Shown in pieces: positions 8,822 to 19,312 of a DNA stretch of 64,000 bases (positions are counted from its first letter, which is position 1; every line of letters starts with the position of its first letter). This DNA is from Undaria pinnatifida (lineage: Eukaryota; Sar; Phaeophyceae; Laminariales; Alariaceae): the NCBI GenBank assembly GCA_012845835.1, contig JABAKD010000001.1:5090976-5154975 (forward strand), in the 5' to 3' direction. Under the pieces are notes generated by a model, which was given only the letters and a program-made list of their open reading frames with translations, was not told the origin of the DNA and ran no database searches. The translations under genes were made by a program, and so were the position numbers.

Positions 8822-11800
8822 TTTTCGTTGTCAGCGGATGAGTTAGGCTGTTGTAAAATAGCCGAAGCTACATTCCCGTTACAACCAGGCACTCGTCCGG
8901 TTGATCGTGCGCCGTACCGTACCTCACCCCGCCTTCAAAAACAAATCGATGACCAAGTCGACAAGTTACTGAAGCAAGGAATAATAGAGGAACGCACAAG
9001 TGCCTGGGGTAGTCCTGTTACTATTGTCAGCAAAGCTGATGGGTCACCACGGTTCTGTGTTGACTACCGTAACACTCTCAATCGTCATCTCGTCCGTAAA
9101 ACATGGCCCATGCCCAACATCGAAACTCATCTCGACTCTGTGGGTGGAGCCAAGTTCATCACAGTAGCCGACGTCCAGAGTGCTTTTCATCAGCTTCCTG
9201 TTGCTGACGCGGACATCGAATCAACTGCTTTTGTCACAGCTAAAGGCAAGTACTGCTTTAAACGCATGCCGTTCGGAGTTTGTAACGCACCCTGGTTGTA
9301 TCAACATATGATGTCACTCGCCCTTGGTGATACTGGTTCAGCCAATGGTCTTTTGTGTTATATGGATGATTTAATAGCTTGTTCATCTACGTGGGAAGCA
9401 CATCTGTTGTTACTCGAACGCATGTTTTCAGCTCTACAAGCAGCTGGTTTGACGCTAAAACCGCCCAAGTTACAGTTCGGTTCGAAACAAGTTAAATATT
9501 TAGGTAATATAATAACGGAACATGGTATCACTATTGGCGATGACCGTATAAAAGCCATTAGTGAGTTGCCAGACCCGAAGAATATCAAGGAACTACGTTC
9601 TTTATTAGGCACACTCAATTTCGTACGCCGGTTTGTACCAGAATATGCTGAAGTTACAGCATCTCTGGTCGAGCTTACTAAAAAGCAGTATAAGCAACGG
9701 CGGGAATTCGAGTTGTTATCTTCCCCTCCAGTATTACATTTCCCTGATTATTCTAAAGAGTTTATCGTACATGTAGATGCAAGTGAAGCAGGAGTCGGAC
9801 CATTCTTAGCCCAAAACGCCAACGAAGGATCTGATAAACCAGACCTACAAATCATTGCTTACTTTAGTAAACGTTTTACGAAAGGACAAAAACATTATTC
9901 AGCAACGATGAAAGAGTGTTGTGGAGTTGTCCTCGCTCTACAGCATTGGCGTCCGTACCTTTGGGGCAAACACTTTAAATGCGTCACCGACCACGCTGCT
10001 CTCACACATCTATATTATATGCAAGACACATCCAACATGTTAACACGTTGGGCCATTGCCTTGCAAAGTTTCGATTTTACAGTCGAGCATAAGCCGGGAA
10101 AATTACACGTAGTACCGGACACATTATCCCGGTTGTTTGGCGACATACCAGAGGACACAACCCAAGGAAAGACGTCTCTTTCTGATGTGTTGCCGCCGAA
10201 ACCCAGGTTAGCCTCTATCTGTCGCAATGTACCACAAGATGGGCTACCCTATCGCCCACCAACTCCACGTGCGTATGAAGTACATTCTAATAATTTGAAT
10301 GAACTTTGTCTAGTCGAGAGTGATCGGGAATTGTTTACGAGTATTGTATCAGTTTTTCCTATATTAGACCCGGAGAAGTTAATAGAAGGGCAGAAATTAG
10401 AATTTGGGGCATACTTCAAGTTTTTAGATGATCCCATTTATTCTTCCCTTCCGCGACGAGAAACACTCCAGTCCGCAAGTAATTTCTTCACAGTTGAGGG
10501 GGTCCTCTACCGGTCATACCTACCAGGCCATTTGAGAAAGCGCAGTTCTTTCCGAGATCAATTAGTGGTGCCGTCGGCATTTCGTTCGCTCATAATGCAA
10601 GCATGTCATGACCTTCCAGCGTCTGGTGGTCACCTGGCATTTAAAGCGACGTTTGATAGAGTTCGAGACCGTTACTGGTGGCCTACAATGCAAAGCGATA
10701 TCCAATCCTATTGCACTAGCTGTGATGCCTGCCAACGTCGGAAGACTCCACACCGCCGACCACCGTTACCAACAAGTCACGTACCAGTAGAGCGACCATT
10801 TCAACGAGTTGCTATCGATCTCGTGGAATATAAAACAGTTTCACAAGGTTGCAAATATGTTTTGTCAGTGATCGACCATCTGACACGTTTTGTTATTCTC
10901 GCAGCAATCCCGAACAAAGAAGCGACTACGATAGCACGTACCCTTGTGGACCGAGTGTTTGCTGTATTCGGAATACCAGAGTTATTACATTCCGATAGGG
11001 GAAAATAATTTGAAAATCAGCTTGTTAAAGAGCTGCAAACCGTTTTCGGTTATAAGAAAACTCGTACTACACCATATAGACCACAAGGTAATTCAGTTTT
11101 AGAGAGAGAGTGCACAGTACCATGCATAACATGTTAGCAATGTACTGTGATGTGGCTCACGACGATTGGGCTCAACTCTTACCATTCGTTCAAATGGCAC
11201 ACAATACGGCCTATAATAGTACACTCCAGGAGACACCGCACTATCTTATGTTTGGTCGCATGCCCACGCTTCCCATAGATGTTATCATGGGAATGCCTCA
11301 GGCGGACATACCTGAATCCGCATTACAGTACACTCACAAAATGGTCGAGAATTTACAGTTTGCATACGAGTTAGCAAGGCAAAACCTTAGTGAACGTGCT
11401 GATGCTCAAGCAGCGTCGAATGCAGACTTACGATATCAACAGTTTCAGCGTGGTGACTTAGTGTTGGTTCATCAACCGCATAATGCCCAAGATGACCCCA
11501 ACAACAAATTTCTAAGTCCTTGGCGTGGTCCGTACCAAGTTCGCCATCAATTATCGCCGGTCGTCTATTGAGTATCGAAAGACGGTGATTCCGCTGAAAC
11601 ATCATCAGTACATTTAGGCAGGATGAAACCGTACCATCAACGCAGTGTGCTCGCAGATCCTGACTTCAGTAAAATCAATGATATGTTTCTGGGAACCAAA
11701 TTACCAATGCCAAATTTGGATAAGGAAACCTCCCCAATTTGCATTGGCCCAAGAAGAACAGTAGAAAGGATTGTTGATCACAAGCGTTCGAGAGGTCGAT

Positions 11801-11979
11801 CATCCCCGTTTAATGTTCAGTTCCGAGTCCGTTTTCGTGGGGAAGGTCCAAATAGCGATGGCTGGTATCACCGTCGCCAAATTCCCCACTGCAGTGAATT
11901 TATTCGCTCATATTTTGCGAGCATCCAGGACGTCCCTCCTGATCCGCAAACACCAACAACTCCCGCGTCTCCAGTCTAG
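8822..11979 (+). pseudogene. pol: Gypsy A RT - RNase H - integrase - chromodomain
   Basis: The main frame to 11008 holds RT with DYRNTLNRHL, the PFGVCNAPWLYQHMM block and the catalytic YMDD (about 9359-9370), then RNase H (HVDASEAGVGPFL), then the integrase zinc finger with C-TS-C-DA-C and the first two core Asp (VAIDLVEY, LLHSDRG). GAA has become TAA at 11006-11008. An AG-rich indel near 11105 shifts frame, and integrase continues at 11110-11571 (FGRMPTLPIDVIMG). CGA has become TGA at 11569. The tail to 11979 ends in a chromodomain-like segment (FRVRFRGEGPNSDGWYHRRQ) that in this family is thought to guide integration to marked chromatin. Relative to gypsy B, about 57 bases between RT and RNase H are missing. 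Confidence 0.92.
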
Positions 11980-13241
11980 CAAACTGTCGAGGCAGAGCCA
12001 ACGGTACCATCACGTTTGTGCCGCGGTATGAGTTGGATACCAAAGTCGATAATGGGCAGGGTAGGTCGTCAACCACCTCTCCATTATCTTATTTTCCTCT
12101 TGTAAGGAAATACTTGACATCATCGATGTTCGACGATCGTCGTTGTCAAGCAGCAGATTTTTGCATATACAGACTGATCCCCTGTATACAGTCTGCAAGT
12201 CCGTTGATGGTAATCGTTTTGAGTTAGACATGTTGTGTTCCTGTAAATTGTGGTCAGTGGGAGGAAGATCACATTTAGAGCGAATGGGGACGCCCACGAG
12301 CTCCGAATGTAATATCAACTCGCCAAGTTGCTGATGTACAAGATACAGAGATGTCTAATTCCCATCTGGTCGTTGTCATACACCAGATTGTATCATGGTT
12401 GTTGCATAGCAGGTTCTGCCCTTGGTACAGGCTGAACGTGCGGGTGTGGAGATACTAAGTTGTATCTCAGTGCAATAAATAAACGAGGAGTTAAATATTG
12501 TAGAGTTAAAGCTCTGCATATCTAAAAGGTGCATGTCTGTTTACAGGCATAAACCCTCAACTCGAACGAGGCTTCTTCGAAGAGTTACCAATTGTTTATC
12601 GTTTAGATTGTCATATCTCGACGATAGCACTGACTGAGAGATGTACTATCTTGAGACAAGCTAAGTTTCGATAGTAGTCTGTAACACTATGATATATACC
12701 ATGGCAATCCCACCATGCTACGTAGCAAGATGGAGGAGCCGGACCTTGTTTATCAGTATGTCAAAATCTTCATGAAGTACCAAGTGTTAGCAGTCTGAGC
12801 ACACCTGAAGAAGGTCCTAGGTTGTCAATCGTACTACAGGTCACAACTAACCCAGCAAAGTCGCGCAAGCTGAGGCTAAGCAGTAAACCTGTTCTCTGAA
12901 AGTTTCGTAGCTAGTTCGTGCTAGCTCCAAACTGTTATTGTCGTTCCCGTAGGAACATGTCCAAGGATTGTGTCGCGATTCGAAACGTTTCGAAGCAGCG
13001 ATAACATTGTACAGCATGGAAGTCCGTTAATACTTGAGAAGAGTCATAATCATATTTACGTGTTTTATCGACACGAATATGAAGTCATATTGACCAATTG
13101 TTTTACCCGAGTTTCGGACTCTGCTGCAATAATAGTGATTATCGGCGTATTCCAGGGAATTCCTAAGATGATCCTGTTATCCCAAGTCGACACCTCTTAT
13201 AAGACGCGCACGTTTGCACGTCTGAAAAAAGGGGGGGGTGA
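11980..13241 (+). other. Gypsy A 3' untranslated region and polypurine tract
   Basis: No coding frame with a recognisable match was found in this 1.2-kb stretch. It is kept nearly whole in gypsy B (51105-52789), so it belongs to the element. It ends in the polypurine tract AAAAAAGGGGGGGGTGA (13225-13241), directly before the 3' LTR. Confidence 0.8.
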
Positions 13242-13445
13242 TGTGGATACCAGTCCCTATTCCCTAGATTGTACCGCCTCCTTATCACTATAATACTTCA
13301 AGATCATCCTGGCTCCTCGAGGCAGATTCTGAGGTGTTTCCTCATCGTTGACCCTCGAGCGTGCGGTTGCGCACATAACCCACCTCGGTGTGTCTCCACA
13401 CCTCCATCTGAGAAAGAAAACCTGCGAAGGGACTACCGTCCCACA
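13242..13445 (+). repeat. Gypsy A 3' LTR (204 bp)
   Basis: It begins TGTGGATACC and ends GTCCCACA. It lacks the 4-base extra copy seen in the 5' LTR. TGTT follows at 13446-13449 and matches the bases before the 5' LTR. Confidence 0.93.
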
Positions 13446-13600
13446 TGTTTTTTTTTTTCAAAAGCATATGCTGCGACTGGTCAAATATGCTCACGTGTTA
13501 TGCTCTTTTTTCGTAATATGCCTTTGCGTATGCTCCGTTTTGGTGGCGGGAATATGATTCAAAAGCCTTTTTATGCTACAGCAGTAGTACCCACGTGCTA
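13446..13600 (+). repeat. Right flank of the repeat entered by gypsy A
   Basis: The stretch is rich in CATATGC, AATATGC and TATGCTC words, like 343-567. It is probably the rest of the ATGC-rich element split by gypsy A. No gene is visible. Confidence 0.5.
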
Positions 13601-14486
13601 TACCGTAAACTACACAAGATAACACACCCACATAAGATACCACACCCCCCACAGAATACGACACCCCGGTGGTAATTTTGGGCGCATTTTTGCAACCATC
13701 GATTTACCACCGGGGCCACACAAGATACCACACCCCGGTGATAATTTTAGTTACGCCGCATACATTCACGGGGCCCCTCCTTTCTACCACCGGGGTCATA
13801 GAACATCTGCCCCGTGGGCACACAACACCGCACCCTGTATGCGGGGGGAACACCCCGTGTGAAGACCTCTAAGAACATGAACGTTGAGGGAGAGCAGAAT
13901 GCCTCTGCAAGTGCCCCCGCGTCTCCGACGACTGCTTCGACCGCAGCAGTACAGCAGGCGCCACAGATCACGTCGTTCTTTCAACTCGAGCGCACTTCTC
14001 CTACACAAGCGACTCCTGCCACGAGTCCTCCTGCTGCTGCTGCTGATCTACTAGCAGCAGCAGGCACCAACATGACAGCCCCCGCATCGCCTCACCAGCA
14101 GCGGCTCAACTCTACAAGGAGTGTTTCGGTATCCCCCCCCAAGCACGACCTGTGGGTGTTCGGACGTTATCACACCCCCTGGTTTATCACACCCCCTCAT
14201 TTATCACACCCCCAAACACACCCTGTGGGTGTTCGGACGTGCTATCACATCCCCTGGTTTATCGCACCCCCACATTTATCACACCCCCAAATGTACCCTG
14301 TGGGTGGTCGGACGTGCTATCACACCCCCTGGTTTATCACACCCGCTGGGGGCCGCCGCGACCAGCACGCTATCACCGGGGCTACAAAAGATACCACACC
14401 CCCCACAGGATACCACACCCGGTCATAATATTTTCAAGCGCTCAAATGTATCACCGGGGGTGTGTTATCTTGTGTAGTTTACGGTA
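13601..14486. mobile_element. Non-autonomous DNA transposon with 29-bp inverted ends
   Basis: TACCGTAAACTACACAAGAT and nine further bases at 13601-13629 are repeated as an exact reverse complement at 14458-14486. If the outer TA is the target duplication, the ends start CCGTAAAC. Inside are many copies of the words AAGATACCACACCCC and CACCCCGGTG, and a tandem block (14150-14345) built from a unit containing TATCACACCCCCTGGTTTA. Transposases often bind such subterminal words. The superfamily is not clear to me. Confidence 0.8.
13814..14428 (+). CDS. Low-complexity ORF inside the 13601 transposon, PCNA-box-like motif
   Basis: This 204-codon ORF has an Ala/Pro/Thr/Ser-rich N-terminal half and a C-terminal half that is only the translated tandem repeat. 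The segment APQITSFF (about 13961-13984) resembles a PCNA-interacting box (Q-x-x-I/L-x-x-F-F) but lacks the first Gln. It may be the remnant of a transposase N-terminus or pure chance in biased sequence. No transposase core is present. Confidence 0.25.
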   Translation: MGTQHRTLYAGGTPRVKTSKNMNVEGEQNASASAPASPTTASTAAVQQAPQITSFFQLERTSPTQATPATSPPAAAADLLAAAGTNMTAPASPHQQRLNSTRSVSVSPPKHDLWVFGRYHTPWFITPPHLSHPQTHPVGVRTCYHIPWFIAPPHLSHPQMYPVGGRTCYHTPWFITPAGGRRDQHAITGATKDTTPPTGYHTRS

Positions 14487-14756
14487 ATAGGGTTCCGGAA
14501 GCCCAGCAGTGGTTCGTACTTAGTTTTTGTTTTACTTTTACTTGACCATTTTTGTCGGGCGCAGCTGTGGAAGCGATACCCCGAAAGAGTGGAAAACATT
14601 ACAAAACAGTAAAACAGTAGTATACACACAGGTAGGTGGACCCCCCCCTCCCCGCGCGCAAAGTACTGCCAAGCGTTGCGGCACTACATCAGCGGGATGC
14701 CAACACGACAACACCAACTTCTTAAGCAATACAGCACGGGGGGAAAGAAAGGCGAT
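14487..14756. other. Spacer between the small transposon and the hAT remnant
   Basis: No coding region is supported. It may be the 3' end of the hAT element, but no terminal repeat was found. Confidence 0.4.
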
Positions 14757-15177
14757 CTAGCACTCCTCAAACGCCCTGTTGTACTTCAGAAGGGCCGACG
14801 CCGCAATGCGGTCTATAATAGCACTTCTCCTGCCTAGGAGAGTCCATACAAGCACGAAGGATAGAAAACACCCGTTCCATGAAAGCGGAAGAGGGTTGGA
14901 TCAAGGCTGCGTCTTTGGCTACATTGTACCAAGCAGGAAGTTTAAGCCTGTTGTCATGCCAGAAAGCCCACAAGTCGTATCCAGCATCCGTCTCAGCCGC
15001 CGCAACGTTGTACGCATCCATCTCTGCTACGAGGGCCTCGACATTGGTTGGTTTCACGAAGGCGCTTGGCGCTACGTATTTAAGAACACCCTCCTTAGTA
15101 CTGCTGTATCTCGTCTGTCGTTCTGTCTTATATGGGTAGTTTTGTGAAGACCCACAGAAAGTCGAACGATTGAGCAT
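14757..15177 (-). pseudogene. hAT-family transposase, C-terminal dimerisation domain remnant
   Basis: The minus-strand frame from 15177 carries LKLPAWYNVAKDAALIQPSS followed by AFMERVFSIL, the signature of the hAT C-terminal dimerisation domain (W-W ... P ... A ... P-S-S ... E-R-x-F-S). After ACMDS the frame shifts by one, and the true C-terminus (DRIAASALLKYNRAFEEC) ends at TAG 14757-14759. The catalytic core upstream is missing: the match stops at about 15180, just before the dispersed repeat at 15186. It is a dead fragment. Confidence 0.85.
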
Positions 15178-15185
15178 CAGGCGCC

Positions 15186-15367
15186 ATAAATGCCCTCATG
15201 CACAGGCATTGTGCTCAATATGGAGCAGTTACAGGCGAATATGCTCCTTATTGGGCTAAATATGCACAAAATGTGCTGGAGCAATGCTCTTTTTGTATTA
15301 TGCTTTTCTTATGCCCCAAAATGCCAATTATGCCAAAAGAAATGCTAGCATAATGGGCCTGAGCCTA
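15186..15367 (+). repeat. Dispersed ATGC-rich repeat, copy 2
   Basis: It is a near-identical partner of 343-524. It lies directly beside the broken upstream edge of the hAT remnant, so it may be the insertion that truncated it or part of the same element. Confidence 0.75.
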
Positions 15368-15387
15368 ATCCCAGAGGGGAGCGCCTA

Positions 15388-15804
15388 ATGCCCAATCTTA
15401 ACCCACGGGTTGGAAAAGAGAACCACCAACCAAACATTCAAGCCGCGCAAACCCGGGAAAACACCCTTACCTGTCCCCTTTGTGGTTCTCGGGAGTCTCG
15501 GGAGCCGTGTCACAGTTTAAAATTGGTTGGAAATTCAAACCTCGTCTCTCAGAAACGACGAAGACAACAAAGACACACCATCACCCCCGCCACGACCACC
15601 ACCAGAGGACAGACCGATCTCAAGCGCATATCCGGCCTCGCAGAAGAAGAATGCCATCAGCCGAACAGAGGCCCAGATGATAGCAGCAAGCAGCAGAAGA
15701 GGAAGAAGCGGAAAGGAGGGCAGCAGCACATCAACCCCGGGCCATCCCACAGGTACGGTATGATACGCGACACCCAACGGCAGCAACACGCAGCCGTGCA
15801 GTGA
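15388..15804 (+). CDS. Unrecognised basic ORF, 138 codons
   Basis: I do not recognise this protein. It has one C-x2-C pair (TCPLCGS, about residue 30) and then long Arg/Lys/Gln-rich stretches (QKRRRQQR, QQKRKKRKGG). Composition suggests a nucleic-acid-binding tail or non-coding sequence. Its start lies at the edge of the dispersed repeat, which weakens the case for a real gene. Confidence 0.25.
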   Translation: MPNLNPRVGKENHQPNIQAAQTRENTLTCPLCGSRESREPCHSLKLVGNSNLVSQKRRRQQRHTITPATTTTRGQTDLKRISGLAEEECHQPNRGPDDSSKQQKRKKRKGGQQHINPGPSHRYGMIRDTQRQQHAAVQ

Positions 15805-15960
15805 ACACGCGGTTTAGTGAGGTACAAGGAAGATGTGTTGTCCTCTGCTGGTCGTGTCTTGTCTCTATCCTCTTTCTTAGTCACCCGCGCTCTCTCTGGT
15901 CCTCTCTTTGCTTCTCCCTCTTCTTCTCTCTGTTTTCTGTACATATGTACGTCTGATTCT
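15805..15960. other. Pyrimidine-rich spacer
   Basis: Only TCTCT-rich sequence is seen here; no gene is supported. Confidence 0.4.
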
Positions 15961-16052
15961 GGATTGCGAACGTATAGCAATAAAGTATGCTGCTACGTCT
16001 CATTCAGGATTGCGAACGTATAGCAAAAAAGTATGCTGCTGCAGTGCTGTAT
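15961..16052 (+). repeat. 46-bp tandem duplication
   Basis: Two copies of a 46-base unit start GGATTGCGAACGTATAGCAA, at 15961 and 16007. The second copy has a few base changes. Confidence 0.85.
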
Positions 16053-16149
16053 GTCATGCCAAGCACATGCAGCGGCATCATACACTCATACGAAGTAGAT
16101 CGGGCGTTGCAGGTGGTGGACTGCTGTTTATATATATGATAATATACGG

Positions 16150-16379
16150 GAGACCCTATTTGCAGGACGGCCCTGCAACGAATTCTTGCAGGACTGGGAA
16201 ACGCCTCCAGAACCACCCTCCTCAAAACCATCAGACCCGCAAACACAGCAAAAAAAAATCCTGCAGGATCCGCTCCTTGCAGGACAAAAACGTCTCCAGA
16301 ACCATCCTCCACAAAACCGTGAGAATCCACCGGAGCGAACAACCAGAGGCGCACCCTGTCATAGACCACGCCAGTAGAT
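16150..16379 (+). repeat. Fragment related to the Gln-rich ORF family
   Basis: GCAGGACGGCCCTGCAACGA and the following bases match, in reverse complement, 26690-26752. One frame reads LQDWETPPEPPSSKPSDP, close to LQDWETPPEPPPTKPSEP of the ORF at 26311-26799. The frame is then lost. This and 17163-17484 may be two halves of one broken copy. Confidence 0.6.
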
Positions 16380-17250
16380 ATGTCCTCATGGATATTCTCG
16401 AACGCCCCCTTCTTCCCCATCACCCGCACCATCGCCTAGACCTAGCACCACACGTATAACAAACCCCTCACCCAAAGCCCTTCCTCCGCCCCCCCCACCC
16501 ATCCCCCCCCCCCCCCCCCCCCGCCCCGCCCCCGCCCCCTCCGCCCCCCCCCCCCCCGCCTCCACCCCCCAACCCATCCCAACCCCACCCCCTCGAACAC
16601 TCCACCCTCTCTTTACTCACTGATTGTACGACTTACCCCAGGATATACATGATAAACTGATGCAATATTTCCAAAACCATCACATTTATCCCCTCAAAAT
16701 AATGTATAGTTTCCAGGCACATATTGAGCTGCCCCACACGCCCCCCCCCCCCCCCCCCCCGCCCCACCCCCCCCCCCCCCCCAATAATAAACTGATGCCA
16801 AAACCGTCAGATTTATCCCCTCGAAAGGATTTATAGCTTACATGCACAAATTGCCCCCTTTCCCCCCCCCCCCCCCCCCCCTCCAAACCCGCTCGCTTTT
16901 GATCAAAACCAGGGCCCCACGTCCTTCAAAACTCCGCCCCACCCCCCTCACCGGTTATTCGACTTACAATATTCGATTGATAAAAGGATACATTTCCCTT
17001 AACAGCTGTCAGATTTTGTCCCCCTCAGAAACGGGTTTTACAGTTTCCGCGCACAGACTGACTAAAATCATCCTGTTGACCCTGATAGCTACACCGTAGT
17101 TGTAAGGGGAGTCGCCGACCTATATCCTTAATGAGGACACACAACTCGTAATGCGCGCGATCGGAGTATCACACACAGCTTGCAAAGATGAGTTTCGACG
17201 AAATCTTCGATCTCACAGCTGGAGTGTATTTTCATTTTTTATAATATTAT
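16380..17250 (+). repeat. Modular poly-C element, copy 1
   Basis: Long C tracts (16490-16556, 16739-16783, 16862-16882) alternate with a conserved box. The box occurs three times and contains TTATCCCCTC, a TATAGTTTCC-like core and GCACA. The whole unit is repeated in reverse orientation at 43370-44165, and part of it at 48240-48680. It ends next to an ATG at 17188 that opens a short conserved peptide (MSFDEIFDLTAGV). It may be the promoter or leader of a mobile family; I do not recognise the family. Confidence 0.75.
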
Positions 17251-17484
17251 CGGCGGCAGCACCGAAAATGATGATGACATGATGATGATACCAGTCATCG
17301 TGGATCTAGAGCACGCCGACGACACTCCGACGCACGGAGAACAACAACAACAACAACAACAACAACAGCAGGCCCTTGAACAACAACAGTAGCAGCAGGC
17401 CCAAGAACAGCAGCAGCCAGGAGGAGGAGCAGAGAACGCAGCAGCAGCCACCCCAGAGACAACGGTGAGCACAGCTTTCTAGAG
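17188..17484 (+). pseudogene. Broken Gln-rich ORF, relative of 26311-26799
   Basis: It begins MSFDEIFDLTAGVYFHFL then stops (TAA). Shifting frame gives IIGGSTENDDDMMM, a poly-Gln run from a CAA array (about 17340-17375), an in-frame TAG and the ending ATPETTVSTAF. The ORF at 26311-26799 has the same order: MSLMDLIGG, an acidic run, Gln-rich, ATPETAVSV. The biochemical role is unknown. The MSFDEIFDLTAGV start recurs at 43369-43420 on the minus strand. Confidence 0.5.
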
Positions 17485-18043
17485 GTGCGCGAGAGCTTCA
17501 GTAGCTACTACTGCGGTCGCCTCCTGCACCCCCTCACGAGCAATGACGCCGATCGGTGGGAGGACGGACCGCCGGCCGTTGGTACAAAAAACAAAATTCA
17601 AATCTGCGAACAAAAAGACTAGACCCCGTAGGTACCGTATGTGCTCCATAGTTTGAAGCGTAATGTTCACCCGGCAGCAGTCCGCAGAGAGCTCTCTTAC
17701 CTAAATAAATTGCGTAATTAGAAAGAATATTGTTGTGTAGACTACTGTATTTATTATGCTCGTCCTCTCTTCCATGGTATCATTTAGCCGTTTAGCAGTT
17801 ACTGTAGTTGGGATCATGGTAGGCTGAAAACACTTTTGTGAGAGGCTATTTATTATTGTATGTAGTAAAAGTTTTACGTGCACCGCAGCTCAATGGCACT
17901 TTGAGTGGTGCTGCTGTGTTGGTTCAACGTGTTCTTTTTCGCACGAGCGAGGATGGCAGCTGCACCCTTCCTTGTGATTTCTCGTTCGGGACCGTCTGAC
18001 TGATACGTAGCTTTGCTCATCCGGCTGGCGCCCTCCTTCTTTC
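17485..18043. other. Spacer before the first ankyrin-type gene
   Basis: No gene is supported. The stretch should hold the promoter of the gene at 18044, but I see no distinctive element. Confidence 0.4.
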
Positions 18044-19312
18044 GTGCAGAGCAATATCGCTGGGTCGGAGGCACTCGGCACGGGAGACATCAGGCGTGAG
18101 ATCTTTGACTTTATAGGCGGCGAGCAGCGGCAATTCATTTTCCTGGCACTGGTTTGTGGTGGGTGGAAGGACATCTTTGCCAGGGATGGTAAAGAAACAG
18201 CGTGTTCGCAAGTCGTCATGTCTGCCTCTCGCGTCATGGAGGCAGTGGGCCACGGGTGGGTTGCGAGCAACGGAGCATGGAAACATGCCGCTGTTCTGGG
18301 AGACATGGAAGTACTCGACTGTATGACAGCCCCGGAATCCGCCCATGAGTGGGAAGAGCGGGATTGGGAGGACGAGACAGAGCGGGAGGAGAAGTGGGAG
18401 CGGGCTTCGTGGGGAGACAGGATTTTCGCGGCCGCTGCTGAGGCCGGGCAACACGAAGTGATGGAGTTCTTGATCGTACGGGGTTGCAACAAAGACAGGA
18501 TGGGAGTGAAGGCTTTAGAAGTTGCCGTGCAGGCGGACAGTGTGGACGTCATGAATTGCTGCTTTGTTTCGGACTATTGGTCAGAGAATGTGGGCGTTAG
18601 GATCGAGCAGCAAAAAGCGGCCTCTGATATCGTCACACCACGTTTTAAGCTGGCGATGGCAGCAAGAGATGTCGACATGGTGAGGTCTCTTTCGAGATTT
18701 GTTATCGGGGGTGATGACGGTATGCAAGCTCAATTGCTGGGCTATGCGAAAGACGACGGCCTGGAGATGGTACTGGCTCTGGAGTCGTGGATCGAAGCGC
18801 CCGACAACTACGATATTTATTTACTTGACAGAACTCTTTGGACTGCAGCCATGTACGGTAACTTTCGTGTGGTGTCGCATTTGTTGACTTGGTGGTGGCG
18901 CGGGGCGAACATGGATGGCCGCCGTCCCGTCCCCGACGGCGTCATGTACATGGCAGCCAGACTTGGGTATTTGAGGATGCTGCAGTGGTGCGCAGAGTGG
19001 TGCGACGCTGTAGTCCGTCATACCTGCATACACTGCGATTCGGTGACGGTGGAAGAATGGTCGCGTGTTCCTGCTGACGCCGCGGGCGCTGGGCATGTCC
19101 AGGTAGTGTTGTGGTGTCTCGATAACGGGTGAGAATTCACCGATAGTATAGTGGAGGCCGCTGCAAAGGAGGGACGGCAGAATGTTGTCATGGCGTTGTC
19201 GGAGAGAGGTTTTTCATGCCGGTTCAGCGTTGAAGAGGCTGCACCGCCGCGAATGCCGGGGGAAAACCTTTGGCAAACGTTCTTGCACGAGCTGCCGCGT
19301 TGTGATTGTTAG
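18044..19312 (+). pseudogene. Ankyrin-type repeat protein 1, one in-frame TGA
   Basis: The first 362 codons end at TGA 19130-19132. The same frame then continues for 59 codons to TAG 19310-19312 with typical family sequence (DSIVEAAAKEGRQNVVMAL), so the TGA most likely replaced a codon in an N-G-C-E-F context. The N-terminus (DIRREIFDFIGGEQRQFIFL) resembles the F-box-like start of these proteins. Degenerate ankyrin-like helices follow with A-A-x-x-G-x-x-x-V-M-x-x-L spacing. Such proteins are scaffolds; no partner can be named. The gene lies 0.5 kb from the MULE-type gene, which is on the opposite strand. A single substitution or a sequencing error could explain the stop. Confidence 0.7.

Larger units (their letters stand above)
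568..13445 (+). mobile_element. Gypsy A: Ty3/gypsy LTR retrotransposon, chromovirus type
   Basis: The element has direct LTRs at 568-775 and 13242-13445, a primer-binding site after the left LTR and a polypurine tract before the right one. The order inside is gag, protease, RT, RNase H, integrase and a chromodomain-like C-terminus, all on the plus strand. TGTT precedes the left LTR (564-567) and follows the right LTR (13446-13449), which fits a 4-bp target-site duplication. A complete copia element is nested at 3899-8821. The reading frame is broken by a homopolymer frameshift near 1705, a TGA at 2407, a frameshift near 3556, a TAA at 11006, a frameshift near 11105 and a TGA at 11569. The LTRs differ by about one substitution and one 4-base duplication, so the insertion looks young although the body is defective. 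Confidence 0.93.

Noticed and set aside
13814-15177. The 13601 transposon ORF and the hAT remnant as two ends of one transposase
   Set aside because: They lie on opposite strands, and the inverted ends at 13601/14486 exclude the hAT fragment.
16386-16577. Pro- and Gly-rich ORFs over the C/G tracts (also 43510-44317, 48439-48669, 40016-40460)
   Set aside because: They are translations of homopolymers and change with tract length.
19130-19132. Selenocysteine at the TGA of ankyrin-type gene 1, since the family often has Cys there
   Set aside because: The Cys is a structural repeat residue with no redox role I can infer, and no SECIS-like element was recognised by eye.
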